Shown: positions 1-9,069, counted from the first letter of the stretch. The stretch: DNA of 64,000 nucleotides from Hyphomicrobiales bacterium (GCA_017305715.1 JAFKKG010000015.1:1-64000); one strand, 5' to 3'. Numbers and translations are program-made. The notes: generated by a model from the sequence alone, not told the origin.

Positions 1-215
1 CGGGGAGAGCACGTTATAAGCCGTAAAGCCATCGCGCAGGGAATGTCGGATGTTCTCCGCTGCCCTGTATGCTCATGCGCGCATTTTTTAGTGCACATTG
101 CGCATGAGACCGCGGGTGCAGCGCGCATCCGGCATTCCCTGCGCCCTCCATTTGAAGAGGGCGGGAAAAAACAGCAAAGCTCGGGCGCAGCGCGCCGCGA
201 GAATGCGGACGTGCA
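1..215. repeat. Dispersed intergenic repeat, copy 1 (left part cut by window edge)
   Basis: Bases 1-215 align with 22544-22762. The first 80 or so bases are nearly identical, the middle differs, and another identical block carries the inverted words GGGAATGTCGGATG and CATCCGGCATTCCC. These pair as a long imperfect hairpin (near 40-55 and 127-142). Short frames inside (for example one beginning MSDVLRCPVC) occur in both copies, but they follow the repeat rather than a conserved protein, so I do not call genes. The arrangement resembles the intergenic repeats common in Bradyrhizobium. Confidence 0.75.
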
Positions 216-245
216 TCATCTCGCTGTTTGAAATGTGAATTCGAG

Positions 246-312
246 TGTCACCGCGTCATTGCGAGCGAAGCAATCCATGCCTCGGCAAGACGCTGAATGG
301 ATCGTTTCGCGC
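246..312. repeat. Short bradyrhizobial-type repeat (GCGAGCGAAGCAATCCA family)
   Basis: The words CATTGCGAGCGAAGCAATCC and, further on, GAATGGATCG match the short interspersed element often seen between genes in Bradyrhizobium and relatives. That identification is from memory of the family. Only one copy is visible here. The rest of the gap up to flgD (313-425) shows no gene and no convincing terminator. Confidence 0.45.
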
Positions 313-425
313 GCATGCACAAACGCTCCGCGTTTGTCCCAGACAATGACGCGGAGAGAGGTGACGGACGTTCCCGCCGTAAGGCAGGGACGACGAAAGT
401 GCGTGCGGGCTGTCGGGTCGCGACG

Positions 426-1133
426 CTAGCTTCCGGTCGCCGGCGGGGTCGAGGACCGCACCACGCGCTTGATCTTGTCGGTCGTGTAGCTCTGCCCGCC
501 GATCGACAGCAGCGGCGGGGAGGAGGTGAGGTCGACCGAATCGACGATGCCCTGGACTTCGGTGGAGATCGCGACGCTGTTGCCGGTGCTGTCCTTGCCG
601 GTGGCGGTCAGGGTGTAGGTGCCGGCCGGCCACTGCACGCCGTCATTGCCCCTGCCGTCCCAGACGAAACTCGAGCCGCCCTGCTTCAACGTGTAGCTGC
701 CGGTATAGGCTGTCTGTCCGGTCGAATTGGTGATCGTGATCGTCGCGGTCGTATCCTTATCCGACTTGAAATTCCAGGTGGCGGATTTGTCGAACTGCGC
801 CTTGCTGCCGTCGACCGCGACCGTGTTGCCGACATAGACCAGCGCCTGCGTCGCCTGGGCGCTCTTTTCGACATCGACCAGCGCCTTCAACTGATCGTTG
901 GATTTGAGCTGCTGTTCGACGCCGGCGAACTGCACAAGCTGCTGGGTGAACTGGTTGGTGTCGAGCGGATCCAGCGGGTTCTGGTTCTGCAACTGGGTGG
1001 TCAGCAGCGTCAGGAAGGTCTGGAAATTATCCGCGATCCCCGTCGTTGCCGTCGAGGCCGTGGTATTGGTGCTCGAGCCGCCCGTTCCAGGCGCCGAGAC
1101 GACCGGTGTCGGCATGGTTGCATCGACTGACAT
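426..1133 (-). CDS. flgD: Flagellar hook assembly scaffold FlgD
   Basis: This 235-residue protein caps the growing flagellar hook and is needed to polymerise hook protein outside the cell. The diagnostic N-terminal part is visible: FQTFLTLLTTQLQNQNPLDP followed by NQFTQQLVQFAGVEQQ, the signature by which FlgD is recognised. The C-terminal half is beta-rich (FVWDGRGNDG, YTLTATG), as in the FlgD tudor/Ig-like region. Length is normal for the family. It lies 11 bases after fliK on the same strand, so the two are probably co-transcribed, and hook-length control and hook assembly belong together functionally. Confidence 0.93.
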   Translation of the reverse strand: MSVDATMPTPVVSAPGTGGSSTNTTASTATTGIADNFQTFLTLLTTQLQNQNPLDPLDTNQFTQQLVQFAGVEQQLKSNDQLKALVDVEKSAQATQALVYVGNTVAVDGSKAQFDKSATWNFKSDKDTTATITITNSTGQTAYTGSYTLKQGGSSFVWDGRGNDGVQWPAGTYTLTATGKDSTGNSVAISTEVQGIVDSVDLTSSPPLLSIGGQSYTTDKIKRVVRSSTPPATGS

Positions 1134-1144
1134 GGTGCTCTCCG

Positions 1145-2803
1145 TTAAATCCTGATGTCCACGCCGCTGCTCGAACCGGGCATGCGGCCATAGCTGCGGC
1201 CGGCGAGCGTCGCCGGAACGCTGTCTTCTTCGCTGACGACTAACCGATGGGCGTTCGGGTTGGACGGGTTGCCGTCGTTCTGGCCCTGCGAGGATTGATC
1301 GCGCAGGCTGAATTGCAGGCCGCCATTGCCGGTCGACAGGCCGGCATTATCGAGCGCGCGCTGCAATTGGTTGGCGTCCTGGCGCAGCATCGACAGCGTC
1401 TCCGGCCGCTCGACCGTCAGATGCGACGTCACCTGGCCATGGCGGTCGATATCGATGCGGACATCGATGCGGCCGAGTTCGGCCGGATCGAGCCGGATTT
1501 CGAAACGGCTCTTGCCGCTCTTGGCGGATGCCGCGATCTCCATCGCAAGCCCGCTCAGCGGCACGGCGGCCGATGTTGCGACGGCGACGTTCAGTTGCGG
1601 TGCCACGGCTGATGTCGCGGCGGCGGCCGGCGGCTGCGTCGGGACGGCGCCTGCGGCAGAAAGGCCGTTGTTGGGTGCGGCCAGCGTCTGGCTTGCATCG
1701 GCGGTGGCCGCATGCGTGCTGGCGGATGTGGCGGCGGGCTTGCCCGTGATTTCCGCCTTGGCGTCGATGATGCCGGTCTCGGCTTTCGGCTGGCCTGCGG
1801 CTTCCGCCGGGGGCGCGACCGATGGAACGATGGTGCCGGGCGCCGGCGCGGCGGCAGCGGTCGTGCTGGCGGTGCTGTCCGGCGCGCCGGACAGCGTGGC
1901 TCCCTGTTTGGCGGCGACCGGCGTTTTGCCCGCGGCGGTTTTCGAAGCGGCCGATGTCGCCGCGGCGGCGGAAGCGGCCAGCGCGATTCCTGACGTGACC
2001 GAAATGTCGGTTGCCTCGGCGGTGACGGCCTCGCCGGCTGTCGCATGGGCATCGGTCTTGGCGGTTTCCACCTTGGCGGCGTTGGCGGTCACGGCCGGGT
2101 TTGTGCTTGCGTCGGCGCCGGCCGGTCCGGCCACCGTGCCGGTGACGGATGCCGCGGCGGCAATTGCGGCCGCAGCGATCGCGAGCGGCGCGGCCGCCTT
2201 GTCGGTTGCCGGCGTTGCCGCAGCGGTTTCGGTCGTCGCCACCGTGGCTGCCGGAATGACGGATGCAATGGCGTTGGCCGTGACTGTCGTCGCGTCGGCT
2301 TTCGTTCCCGTCGGATCGGTGACCGTGGTGCTGTCGCCCGAAGCAGTCTTCGATTCCTTGGTCTCGTCCGATTTCGAGGTGTCGGATTTCGAGGAGGCCG
2401 ATTTCGATTTGCTGCGGCCGCCCGCATTGGTGCCGGTGTTCGCATCGGCGGTGTTGCGGGCAGTGACGGCGGGATCGTGGTCGCTCGAGTCGTTCCGCGC
2501 GGGGCCGCGTGCCGTCTTGTCGTTCGTGGCCTTGTCCGAGGCCGAATTGTTGTCGCGCGCCCGGTTGTCTGGCGGGCTCTGCGAATCATCAGCGCGGCGC
2601 GGCGCGGGGTCTTGTGGGCGGTTGTCGTTGTTGCTGGCGGCCGTATTGCTGTCGACCAAGGTCCCAAAACTGTCGCTGCGGGCTGAACGATCCGAATCCG
2701 GCCGACCCGACCGCGCCGGTGGGGCCTGAAAAGACAGGTTTGCCAATGCGTCTGACGTAACACCAACCACAGCCGACCCTCGCGATGAATCCTTGGCTCC
2801 CAT
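1145..2803 (-). CDS. fliK: Flagellar hook-length control protein FliK
   Basis: A 552-residue, Ala/Thr/Ser-rich protein that would act as the molecular ruler stopping hook growth and switching the flagellar export gate to filament substrates. The first 390 residues are low-complexity and probably extended, typical of FliK rulers. The C-terminal domain (about 415-500) shows the Flg_hook pattern: RFEIRLDPAELGRIDVRI, then HLTVERPETLSMLRQD. The start at 2803 is the first ATG of the open frame; a start nearer to TSDALANLSF cannot be excluded. Its extreme alanine content produces long antisense open frames that are not genes. Confidence 0.9.
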   Translation of the reverse strand: MGAKDSSRGSAVVGVTSDALANLSFQAPPARSGRPDSDRSARSDSFGTLVDSNTAASNNDNRPQDPAPRRADDSQSPPDNRARDNNSASDKATNDKTARGPARNDSSDHDPAVTARNTADANTGTNAGGRSKSKSASSKSDTSKSDETKESKTASGDSTTVTDPTGTKADATTVTANAIASVIPAATVATTETAAATPATDKAAAPLAIAAAAIAAAASVTGTVAGPAGADASTNPAVTANAAKVETAKTDAHATAGEAVTAEATDISVTSGIALAASAAAATSAASKTAAGKTPVAAKQGATLSGAPDSTASTTAAAAPAPGTIVPSVAPPAEAAGQPKAETGIIDAKAEITGKPAATSASTHAATADASQTLAAPNNGLSAAGAVPTQPPAAAATSAVAPQLNVAVATSAAVPLSGLAMEIAASAKSGKSRFEIRLDPAELGRIDVRIDIDRHGQVTSHLTVERPETLSMLRQDANQLQRALDNAGLSTGNGGLQFSLRDQSSQGQNDGNPSNPNAHRLVVSEEDSVPATLAGRSYGRMPGSSSGVDIRI

Positions 2804-3116
2804 TCAGCAAGGACCGGGCCATCCCGGCGCCGACTAGAATATTGTTATATTTCAATGTCTTAATAAGGAGGCGGGCGGCCGATGGAGGCGTTGTGGTGGC
2901 CTCCTTTTCTGCCCGGCGGCAAGATTTGCCGTCCATGGCCGGACCAAATCAGGTCCGGCAGATTGCCTCCCGGGAATACGGCCTATATTAAAGAGCGTCT
3001 TCCGATCCGGCCGGAAACGGCCAGAAAGCGCCCTAAGGCCTTATGTATAAAAGGCTTTTTTAACCCCAGGCCGCGTGGCGCATATGCGTTCGCGATTTTT
3101 AGTCGATTGACCTGCC
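2804..3116. other. Divergent intergenic region between fliK and mnmA
   Basis: A 313-base gap holding both outward promoters. A relatively AT-rich stretch around 2836-2866 and a second one at 3040-3062 stand out from the GC-rich surroundings and are the likely promoter cores. I see no tRNA, repeat or conserved small gene. Confidence 0.4.
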
Positions 3117-4316
3117 ATGCCGAACAGTCTGGACCTCGAAGGTCGCCCCCAGGACACACGGATCGTGGTCGCCATGTCTGGCGGCGTCGATTCGTCGGTG
3201 ACGGCCGCCCTTCTGAAGTCCGAGGGCTACGACGTGGTCGGGATCACGTTGCAGCTCTACGACCATGGCGCCGCCACCCATCGCAAGGGCGCCTGCTGCG
3301 CCGGCCGCGACATCCATGACGCCCGCAATGTCGCCGAGCGGATCGGCATTCCTCATTATGTGCTCGACTACGAAAGCCGCTTTCGCCAGTCGGTGATCGA
3401 CAATTTCGCCGACAGCTACGCGCTCGGCGAAACGCCGGTGCCGTGCATCGAGTGCAATCGCTCGGTCAAGTTTCGCGACCTGCTGTCGACCGCGCGCGAG
3501 CTTGGCGCCAGCGCACTGGCGACCGGGCATTATGTCGCCTCGCGCCGCCTCGCGGACGGATCGCGGGCGCTGGTGTGCGCGGCGGATGCCGATCGCGACC
3601 AGAGCTATTTCCTGTTCGCGACCACGCGCGAGCAGCTCGACTATCTGCGCTTTCCGCTCGGCGACATGACCAAGCCGCAGACGCGCGAACTGGCGCGGCG
3701 CTTTGGCCTCGAGGTCGCGGACAAGCAGGACAGCCAGGACATCTGCTTCGTGCCGACCGGACGCTACACCGACATCATCGGCCGCCTGAGGCCGGGCGCG
3801 ATCGAGCCCGGCGATATCGTCGATCTCGACGGTCATGTCATCGGCCGGCATCAGGGTATCGTTCATTTCACCGTCGGCCAGCGCAAGGGATTGGGCATTG
3901 CGTCTGCGGCGCCGCTCTATGTCGTCAAGCTCGATGCCGCCAGCCGCCGGGTCGTGGTCGGGCCGCGCGAGGCGCTGCGGATGGATCGCATCCAGCTGCG
4001 CGACGTCAACTGGATCGGCGACGGCGCGCTCGAACAAACCATCGGCGCCGGCATCGAAATGTTCGTGCGCGTGCGCTCGACGCGTGCGCCGCAGCCGGCC
4101 TGGCTGCGCGCGGTCGATGGCGGCTATGAAGTCGAACTCGTCGCCGGCGAGGAGGGCGTTTCGCCGGGCCAGGCCTGCGTATTCTACGATGCGCCGTCGG
4201 GACAGGCGCGCGTGCTCGGCGGCGGATTCATCCGCAGTGCGACGGCACGCCGGGTTGCGGGGGCAGGGCGGCAGGATATAACGGCGCCGCCGCTCGCCGA
4301 GGTGGTGCGCGGCTAG
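3117..4316 (+). CDS. mnmA: tRNA-specific 2-thiouridylase MnmA
   Basis: Catalyses ATP-dependent sulfur insertion at C2 of the wobble uridine (U34) in tRNA-Lys, tRNA-Glu and tRNA-Gln; cytoplasmic. The PP-loop motif SGGVDSS sits at residues 21-27. The nucleophilic cysteine lies in PCIEC (about residue 112) and the second catalytic cysteine, which carries the persulfide, in DICFVP (about 208). GQRKGLGI and the C-terminal beta-barrel follow. At 399 residues it is of normal length. The next gene starts 20 bases downstream on the same strand, suggesting co-transcription. Confidence 0.97.
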   Translation: MPNSLDLEGRPQDTRIVVAMSGGVDSSVTAALLKSEGYDVVGITLQLYDHGAATHRKGACCAGRDIHDARNVAERIGIPHYVLDYESRFRQSVIDNFADSYALGETPVPCIECNRSVKFRDLLSTARELGASALATGHYVASRRLADGSRALVCAADADRDQSYFLFATTREQLDYLRFPLGDMTKPQTRELARRFGLEVADKQDSQDICFVPTGRYTDIIGRLRPGAIEPGDIVDLDGHVIGRHQGIVHFTVGQRKGLGIASAAPLYVVKLDAASRRVVVGPREALRMDRIQLRDVNWIGDGALEQTIGAGIEMFVRVRSTRAPQPAWLRAVDGGYEVELVAGEEGVSPGQACVFYDAPSGQARVLGGGFIRSATARRVAGAGRQDITAPPLAEVVRG

Positions 4317-4336
4317 AAACGTCTGGGGTTTGGGGA

Positions 4337-4975
4337 ATGGCTGCGGACATCGACCGCGAGGGGGTCGAAAAGGCTTATGGGCGCTGGGCGCCGGTCTACG
4401 ATCTCGTCTTCGGCAAGGTGTTCGATCACGGCCGCCAGTCGACGATCGCGGAAGCCGACAAGATCGGCGGGCGCGTGCTCGACGTCGGCGTCGGCACCGG
4501 GCTGTCGCTGTCGGAATATTCGCGCAGCACCAAATTATGCGGCGTCGATATTTCCGAGCCGATGCTGCGCCGGGCGCTGAAGCGTGTCCGCGCGCTCGGT
4601 CTTTCCAACGTCGAAACGCTCGCGGTGATGGACGCCAAGAATCTGGCGTTCAAGGATTGCTTCTTCGATGCGGTGGTGGCGCAATATGTCATCACCGCGG
4701 TGCCGGATCCGGAGCGCACGCTGGATGATTTCATCCGCGTGCTGAAGCCGGGTGGCGAACTCATCCTGGTCAATCACATCGGCGCCGAAAGCGGCCCGCG
4801 CCGCATCTTCGAACTTGCCTTCGCGCCATTGGCGCGGCGGCTCGGCTGGCGGCCGGAATTTCCGTGGGAACGATTGACCAATTGGGCCGCCCAACATGGC
4901 GGTGTCAGCCTGACCGAACGGCGGCCAATGCCGCCGATGGGACATTTTTCCCTGATCCGCTTCCGCAAGTCGTAA
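4337..4975 (+). CDS. pmtA: Class I SAM-dependent methyltransferase, PmtA-like (phosphatidylethanolamine N-methyltransferase)
   Basis: A 212-residue Rossmann methyltransferase. Motif I is VLDVGVGTGLSL (about 47-58), the acidic residue ending strand 2 is in CGVDIS, and post I / motif II lie in FFDAVVAQYVITAVPDP. The opening YGRWAPVYDLVFGKVF and the tail MPPMGHFSLIRFRK are features I associate with the soluble PmtA enzymes of rhizobia, which methylate phosphatidylethanolamine towards phosphatidylcholine. The methyltransferase fold is certain. The substrate is an inference from overall resemblance; a ubiquinone-type methyltransferase is the main alternative. It follows mnmA closely and is probably co-transcribed. 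Confidence 0.75.
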   Translation: MAADIDREGVEKAYGRWAPVYDLVFGKVFDHGRQSTIAEADKIGGRVLDVGVGTGLSLSEYSRSTKLCGVDISEPMLRRALKRVRALGLSNVETLAVMDAKNLAFKDCFFDAVVAQYVITAVPDPERTLDDFIRVLKPGGELILVNHIGAESGPRRIFELAFAPLARRLGWRPEFPWERLTNWAAQHGGVSLTERRPMPPMGHFSLIRFRKS

Positions 4976-4985
4976 GCCTGCGACA

Positions 4986-5008
4986 CCGTTCCGATGCCAT
5001 CGGAACGG
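4986..5008 (+). terminator. Perfect 10-bp hairpin after the pmtA-like gene
   Basis: CCGTTCCGAT, loop GCC, then ATCGGAACGG, starting 10 bases after the methyltransferase stop. No U-run follows, so it is a hairpin that may end or stabilise the mRNA rather than a textbook intrinsic terminator. Confidence 0.45.
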
Positions 5009-5059
5009 AAAAGCCTCTGGGCTGAGGGAACCTCCGCGACCGCGGACCGTTTTCCCCGC

Positions 5060-5425
5060 ATGGCAATCAAACCCGCGCTGTTTCTATCGTGGTTCCTGAT
5101 AGCAGCCCCCGGCGTGGCGGCTGCGCAGGCCCCGCCGGGCCCGGCGACACCCCCCGCCCCGACCGCGCCGCCATCGGCGGCGCGCGCGGCCAATTGCGCG
5201 CCGATGCAACCATTGCCGCATTCCGGCGCGGTGGCACCCGAGGGCACCACCACTGGTCAACGGGCCGAGCCGCTGGGCGACAGACTGGCGCGTTCCGATG
5301 GCGTGCTGTGCCCGCCCGCCGGCGTCGATCCGGACATGCACGCGCCGGCGCCCGGTGGCGGCAATACCCCGGTGATTCCGCCGCCCGGCAGCCCCGGCGG
5401 CGACCCCTCGATCCGGCCCAAATAG
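5060..5425 (+). CDS. Small secreted proline-rich hypothetical protein
   Basis: A 121-residue protein of unknown function. I place the start at 5060 rather than the upstream ATG at 4994, because 4994 lies inside the hairpin of the previous gene and 5060 opens directly into a signal peptide (basic MAIKP, hydrophobic core LFLSWFLIAA, cleavage after GVAAAQ). The mature part is low-complexity (many Pro, Ala and Gly) with two cysteines (ANCAPM, VLCPPA) that could form a disulfide. The C-terminus is Gly/Pro-rich (PPPGSPGGDP). Probably periplasmic or surface-exposed. Confidence 0.6.
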   Translation: MAIKPALFLSWFLIAAPGVAAAQAPPGPATPPAPTAPPSAARAANCAPMQPLPHSGAVAPEGTTTGQRAEPLGDRLARSDGVLCPPAGVDPDMHAPAPGGGNTPVIPPPGSPGGDPSIRPK

Positions 5426-5463
5426 CCCCGTTTGCCGGCGCTTTTCGCGCGGAACGGGCTTGC

Positions 5464-5493
5464 TTGACACGCCCGCGACCTATTCCTTATATG
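5464..5493 (+). promoter_or_regulatory. Sigma-70 type promoter of the tRNA-Met gene
   Basis: TTGACA at 5464-5469 and TATATG at 5488-5493 (or TTATAT at 5487) with an 18- or 17-base spacer. The tRNA begins 50 bases after the -10 box. Confidence 0.65.
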
Positions 5494-5542
5494 CCGCGCG
5501 TTCGCGACCGCGGTAAGGTATATTGCCGTGACGGTGAACCGT

Positions 5543-5619
5543 GGCGAGGTAGCTCAGCTGGTTAGAGCACGGGAATCATAATCCTGGGGTCGGGGGTTCA
5601 AGTCCCTCTCTCGCTACCA
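5543..5619 (+). tRNA. tRNA-Met (anticodon CAT), elongator type
   Basis: A full cloverleaf can be drawn. The acceptor stem is GGCGAGG (5543-5549) with TCTCGCT (5609-5615), including two G-U pairs; the D stem is GCTC/GAGC; the anticodon stem is CGGGA/TCCTG around the loop ATCATAA with anticodon CAT at 5577-5579. The T arm contains GGTTCAAGTCC and CCA is encoded at 5617-5619. The pairing first base and the absence of the GGG/CCC anticodon-stem signature argue against initiator tRNA. tRNA-Ile2 (lysidine-modified CAT) is a less likely alternative. The 3' end is a candidate attachment site. Confidence 0.93.
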
Positions 5620-6001
5620 TTCGGTCCCTCCCGGCGGAACGCGCCATGAACGTGGGGGCGGATAGCAGGTCATCCAGACGGCCGCGCAGTTCGATTTCCA
5701 GTTTTTCACTACCGACCGGCGCGTGAACGATCACGGCCGAGATCAGCGATCGGATCGACTCGGCCAGATCGTCGCTTTCGCCTATCTCATTGCTCGGCAG
5801 CAATTCGGCGAGGCGGTCGAGGTCGGCGCGATAGTGTTCCAGCGCGGCCCGACGCAGGCTGATCTCGCGCTCGATGGTGGCGCGGCGGCGATCAGGCTTG
5901 CTGCGCTCGTTGCCGGCCTCCCGCGCCAGGCGCCGGCGCTCCTCATGATAGACCGCGACGTATTCGGCCAGTGCCGCGGGTGCGGCCATTCCTGGCGCCA
6001 T
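5576..6001 (-). pseudogene. Truncated site-specific recombinase, 3' part only, reading into the antisense of tRNA-Met
   Basis: About 141 codons remain. The helical segment from ALAEYVAVYHEERRRL through LRRAALEHYRADLDRLAELL to LRGRLDDLLSAP resembles the C-terminal coiled region of large serine recombinases of the resolvase/invertase family; the catalytic N-terminal domain and zinc ribbon are missing. The last residues (MVAREGLEPPTPGL) come from the reverse strand of the tRNA, and the stop codon (5576-5578) lies in the anticodon loop. That C-terminal type is typical of integrase genes abutting a tRNA target. The front of the frame overlaps the end of the PLD-like gene, so it is a relic. Confidence 0.65.
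5607..5620 (+). other. Candidate attachment site attL (tRNA-Met 3' end)
   Basis: TCTCTCGCTACCAT covers the 3' acceptor strand and CCA of the tRNA plus one base. The identical 14-mer recurs in the same orientation at 55781-55794. It directly abuts the recombinase relic. Confidence 0.45.
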
Positions 6002-6995
6002 GCTTCGTTGGCTTGGCGCTGATGGCGAGCTTCTCCGCTCCCTGGGTGCCGTGCTTTTCGAAATCGGCCAAAATTCCCTCGTCAGACAAATCGAGCTTCT
6101 TGGAATTCTTCCAATCGTGGCGCGATGTCTTGACGAGTCGTTTTACGACATGTTTGGCGTCGGTCTCGACGGCCAGTTCCCGTCTTGCATCGAAACTCCC
6201 CGGTGTGAGGTTGATCGATCCGACAATCGCGCGCTTCTCGTCTGCGAGCAGCATCTTGCCGTGCAGCTTGAGATCCTTGAGTTTATGAACCTTCGCGCCG
6301 ACGTCGTGCATGATACGAAGACCGCCGACCGCTTCGACCAGCTTGTTCTTCTTCAGCTTGTGCGCGGGGCGCGCCATGATTCGGACGCGAACGCCACGGT
6401 TCAGGGCTTGAACCAGCCGCTCGATGATGACCGTATCCTGATAGCGCTCGTTCTGGATCCAGAGGCTTTTCTTGGCCCCATCGATAAACGCCGCAATGCG
6501 CTCGCGGCCGTCGTTAGGGCACCAGATGAGGCGTGATTTGGGATCGGGTTTGAACGGCTTTCGCGACCAGTCGGCGTTGAAGCACGCGATCATCTCGGCA
6601 ACTTCGCGCTTGCTCGTGGTCACGACGGCATAATCTCGGGTTTCCGTGAGGTCTCGCGTCTCCCAGTTGAGGGATTCGACAAAACCCAACGTATCGTCGA
6701 TCACCATCGACTTCTGATGCGTCAGTGCAAAGGCTTCGCTGCTGTTCCGGACCTTGACGCCGGCTTTGAGCAACAGTTTGCGCGACTTCTCGTTATCGCT
6801 CTTCCCGTCCCGTCGCGCGGGATTCAGCATGACGCGGACGTTGACGCCGCGGCGTTTCGCGGCGATCACCGCGTTCAGCAGCGTCGGATCGGTGAACAGA
6901 AACATTCGAATGTTGAGTGAATGCAGAGCCGCATCGATAGGATCAATTATTGATCTCGCCGTGTCATCCGGCAGGACGATTAACCTGTGCGACAT
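5943..6995 (-). CDS. Phospholipase D-like (HKD) family protein
   Basis: A 350-residue cytoplasmic-looking protein with two PLD phosphodiesterase motifs: HQKSMVID (His93, Lys95, Asp100) and HGKMLLAD (His245, Lys247, Asp252), the latter followed by GSIN. The two HKD halves together form one active site in cardiolipin synthases, PLDs and some nucleases; the substrate cannot be told from sequence. No signal peptide or membrane helix is visible. The final 20 or so residues (NGRTRGTGRIRRG) are encoded out of frame inside the recombinase relic, so the natural C-terminus was probably replaced. It lies 47 bases after the ABC exporter gene and is probably co-transcribed with it. Confidence 0.8.
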   Translation of the reverse strand: MSHRLIVLPDDTARSIIDPIDAALHSLNIRMFLFTDPTLLNAVIAAKRRGVNVRVMLNPARRDGKSDNEKSRKLLLKAGVKVRNSSEAFALTHQKSMVIDDTLGFVESLNWETRDLTETRDYAVVTTSKREVAEMIACFNADWSRKPFKPDPKSRLIWCPNDGRERIAAFIDGAKKSLWIQNERYQDTVIIERLVQALNRGVRVRIMARPAHKLKKNKLVEAVGGLRIMHDVGAKVHKLKDLKLHGKMLLADEKRAIVGSINLTPGSFDARRELAVETDAKHVVKRLVKTSRHDWKNSKKLDLSDEGILADFEKHGTQGAEKLAISAKPTKHGARNGRTRGTGRIRRGLS

Positions 6996-7042
6996 GGCTT
7001 GAAACTCCCAAAAATGATGAAATGCGACTGGCCGATCCGCGC

Positions 7043-8917
7043 CTATGCTGCGCCGGGTGATCTTGCGACGGCTGGTTCATACTGGACACGGTGCAACTCG
7101 GCGTAGACGCCTCCGCGTGCAACCAGTTCGTCGTTCGAGCCTTCTTCCGCAACAACGCCGTCCTTCAGGACGATGATCTTGTCGGCGTCGACGATGGTGC
7201 TGAGACGATGCGCGATCATGATGACCGTGCGGCCCTCCATCAGGCGTTCCAGACCCTCGATGACCAGACGCTCTGATTCCGTATCGAGCGCGGCCGTGGG
7301 CTCGTCGAGGATCATGATGGGGCTGTTGCGAATGACGGCGCGCGCTATGCCGATGCGCTGCCGCTGGCCCCCCGACAGCGTGTCACCTCGCTCGCCGACA
7401 GGGGAGTCGTAGCCGTGCGGCATGCGACTAATGAACTCGTCCGCGTTGGCAATCTTCGCGGCAGCGACGACCTCTTCATCCGTGGCTCCGGGCCGTCCAT
7501 AGGCAATGTTCTCGCGAATGGTTCCGCGAAACAGCACCGTTTCCTGCAGCACGAAACCGACCTGGGAGCGAAGCGACGCGAGCTTGTACGTGGATATGTC
7601 CTCACCGTCGATCAGCACCCGTCCGCTGGTCGGATTGTAAAATCGCGGAACGAGGCTCAATACCGTCGACTTGCCAGACCCCGTCGGTCCGACAATCCCC
7701 ACGACCTGGCCGGGCTCGATACTGAATGAAACGTCGCGCAGCACCGGGGCATCGTCACCGTAGCCGAAGGCGACATGTTCGAAAGTGATGGCGCCCTTGA
7801 GGCGGCCGGGTTCTGTGGCATCGGCGCGCTCCTGGATGATGTCATCGGCGGACAAGATGGTTTGGATACGTTCCAGAGCGACCGTCGTCTGCGCGATTGC
7901 GCTCGTCATGCTGGCAAGGTCTTTGACCGGTTTGAAAAACTTCGACAGATACGCCAGATACACCGTCAGTGCTCCGGCCGTCATCGTTCCGGCAACGATC
8001 AAGGAGGTGCCCTTCCAAAGCACGATCCCTGTACAGATCGCCACCACGATGTTGACCATCGGTGACAGCAGCGATTTCACCCGCCGCGCCTTGAGCGCCG
8101 CTTCAACGGTCGCATGGCTCGCGGCCTCCAGATGGGCGACTTCGAGATCCTGCCTTCCAAAGGCCTTGACTGCGCGAACGGACCCTAGCCCCTCCTGGAC
8201 AACCGCGACGATCTCGCTCTGCCGTGCGCGGACAGTCCGCGTGACTTCCTTCACCGCCTTCTTGAAATGAAACAGAAACACCACCAGGAAAGGGGTGAAG
8301 CCGACGGCGATCAGGGTGAAATCCCAATCGAGCCAGAACATCAGTCCGACCATGAAGACGATGGTGATCAGGTCAACGACGATGTCGAGTGTAGATGACG
8401 ACGCAAAGCTTTGAATCGTCGCCACATCGCTGGTGATAGTGGACATCAGCGCGCCGGTCTTGACGTTGTCGTAGTAACGCAGCGAAAGGCGGTGCAAATG
8501 CTCGTAAATGCGAATACGCAAGTCGTTTGCGACCCATTGCCCGACGCTGGTGGTGTAGTAATTGTCGATATAGGTGGCGATCGCTCCGAGGATGGCGATA
8601 AGCAGGGTCGCGCCCCCTGCGAACAGGGCGACGCCGAGTGTATGACGTCCAAAACCGTAATCATGCGCCCAGGCGAGCCATTCCGGGAGCTTGTGGTGTC
8701 CGAGCGCGTCGTCGAGCACAAGTTTGAGTGGCCACGGCGCCGCAAGGCTCATGGCGATCTCGATCAGCATTGCGATGAACACAATGACCAGCCAGCCGCG
8801 ATAGGGGCTGAGCAGGTTGAGAACCAGGCGGGTCAACTGCCCGTTCCGGACAGGCTTTGTATTATCAATTTCGCCGACCGAACGTTTGGTCCCGGCGGCG
8901 GATTTCGAATGCGGCAT
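7043..8917 (-). CDS. ABC transporter, fused permease and ATP-binding subunit (MsbA/exporter type)
   Basis: A 624-residue half-transporter that would work as a homodimeric exporter in the inner membrane. The transmembrane domain covers about residues 30-345 (first helices WLVIVFIAMLIEIAMSL and LFAGGATLLIAILGAI). The nucleotide-binding domain follows with Walker A GPTGSGKST (about 408), Q-loop VLQE, signature LSGGQRQR, Walker B IMILDEP and H-loop IAHRLS. All catalytic residues are intact. The substrate is unknown; lipid or peptide export is usual for this architecture. A TATGCAGAATCGG element lies 65 bases upstream in the right orientation, linking it to the regulon described here. Confidence 0.9.
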   Translation of the reverse strand: MPHSKSAAGTKRSVGEIDNTKPVRNGQLTRLVLNLLSPYRGWLVIVFIAMLIEIAMSLAAPWPLKLVLDDALGHHKLPEWLAWAHDYGFGRHTLGVALFAGGATLLIAILGAIATYIDNYYTTSVGQWVANDLRIRIYEHLHRLSLRYYDNVKTGALMSTITSDVATIQSFASSSTLDIVVDLITIVFMVGLMFWLDWDFTLIAVGFTPFLVVFLFHFKKAVKEVTRTVRARQSEIVAVVQEGLGSVRAVKAFGRQDLEVAHLEAASHATVEAALKARRVKSLLSPMVNIVVAICTGIVLWKGTSLIVAGTMTAGALTVYLAYLSKFFKPVKDLASMTSAIAQTTVALERIQTILSADDIIQERADATEPGRLKGAITFEHVAFGYGDDAPVLRDVSFSIEPGQVVGIVGPTGSGKSTVLSLVPRFYNPTSGRVLIDGEDISTYKLASLRSQVGFVLQETVLFRGTIRENIAYGRPGATDEEVVAAAKIANADEFISRMPHGYDSPVGERGDTLSGGQRQRIGIARAVIRNSPIMILDEPTAALDTESERLVIEGLERLMEGRTVIMIAHRLSTIVDADKIIVLKDGVVAEEGSNDELVARGGVYAELHRVQYEPAVARSPGAA

Positions 8918-8982
8918 TCCTGATCACCCGGTCATGGCCGTCCTTCTACCTCGGTTTGAATTTCACGGTTTGGCATCATCTG

Positions 8983-8996
8983 CTATGCAGAATCGG
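8983..8996 (-). promoter_or_regulatory. TTTTGCATAG element 1 (before the ABC exporter)
   Basis: Read on the minus strand: CCGATTCTGCATAG, one mismatch to the consensus CCGATTTTGCATAG. It lies 65 bases before the exporter start at 8917. Confidence 0.6.
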
Positions 8997-9069
8997 CAAG
9001 CTGCGGTGGCCGAATTGTTCGGATGAACGGCATGAACTGTCGATATCGCAGGTGTCGTCGTTTCGTGGT

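Noticed and set aside
1326-2729. 467-codon open frame on the plus strand, antisense to fliK
   Set aside because: The alanine-rich, GC-rich fliK gene produces long open frames on the other strand. The translation is a low-complexity Ala/Val string and fliK has clear domain evidence.
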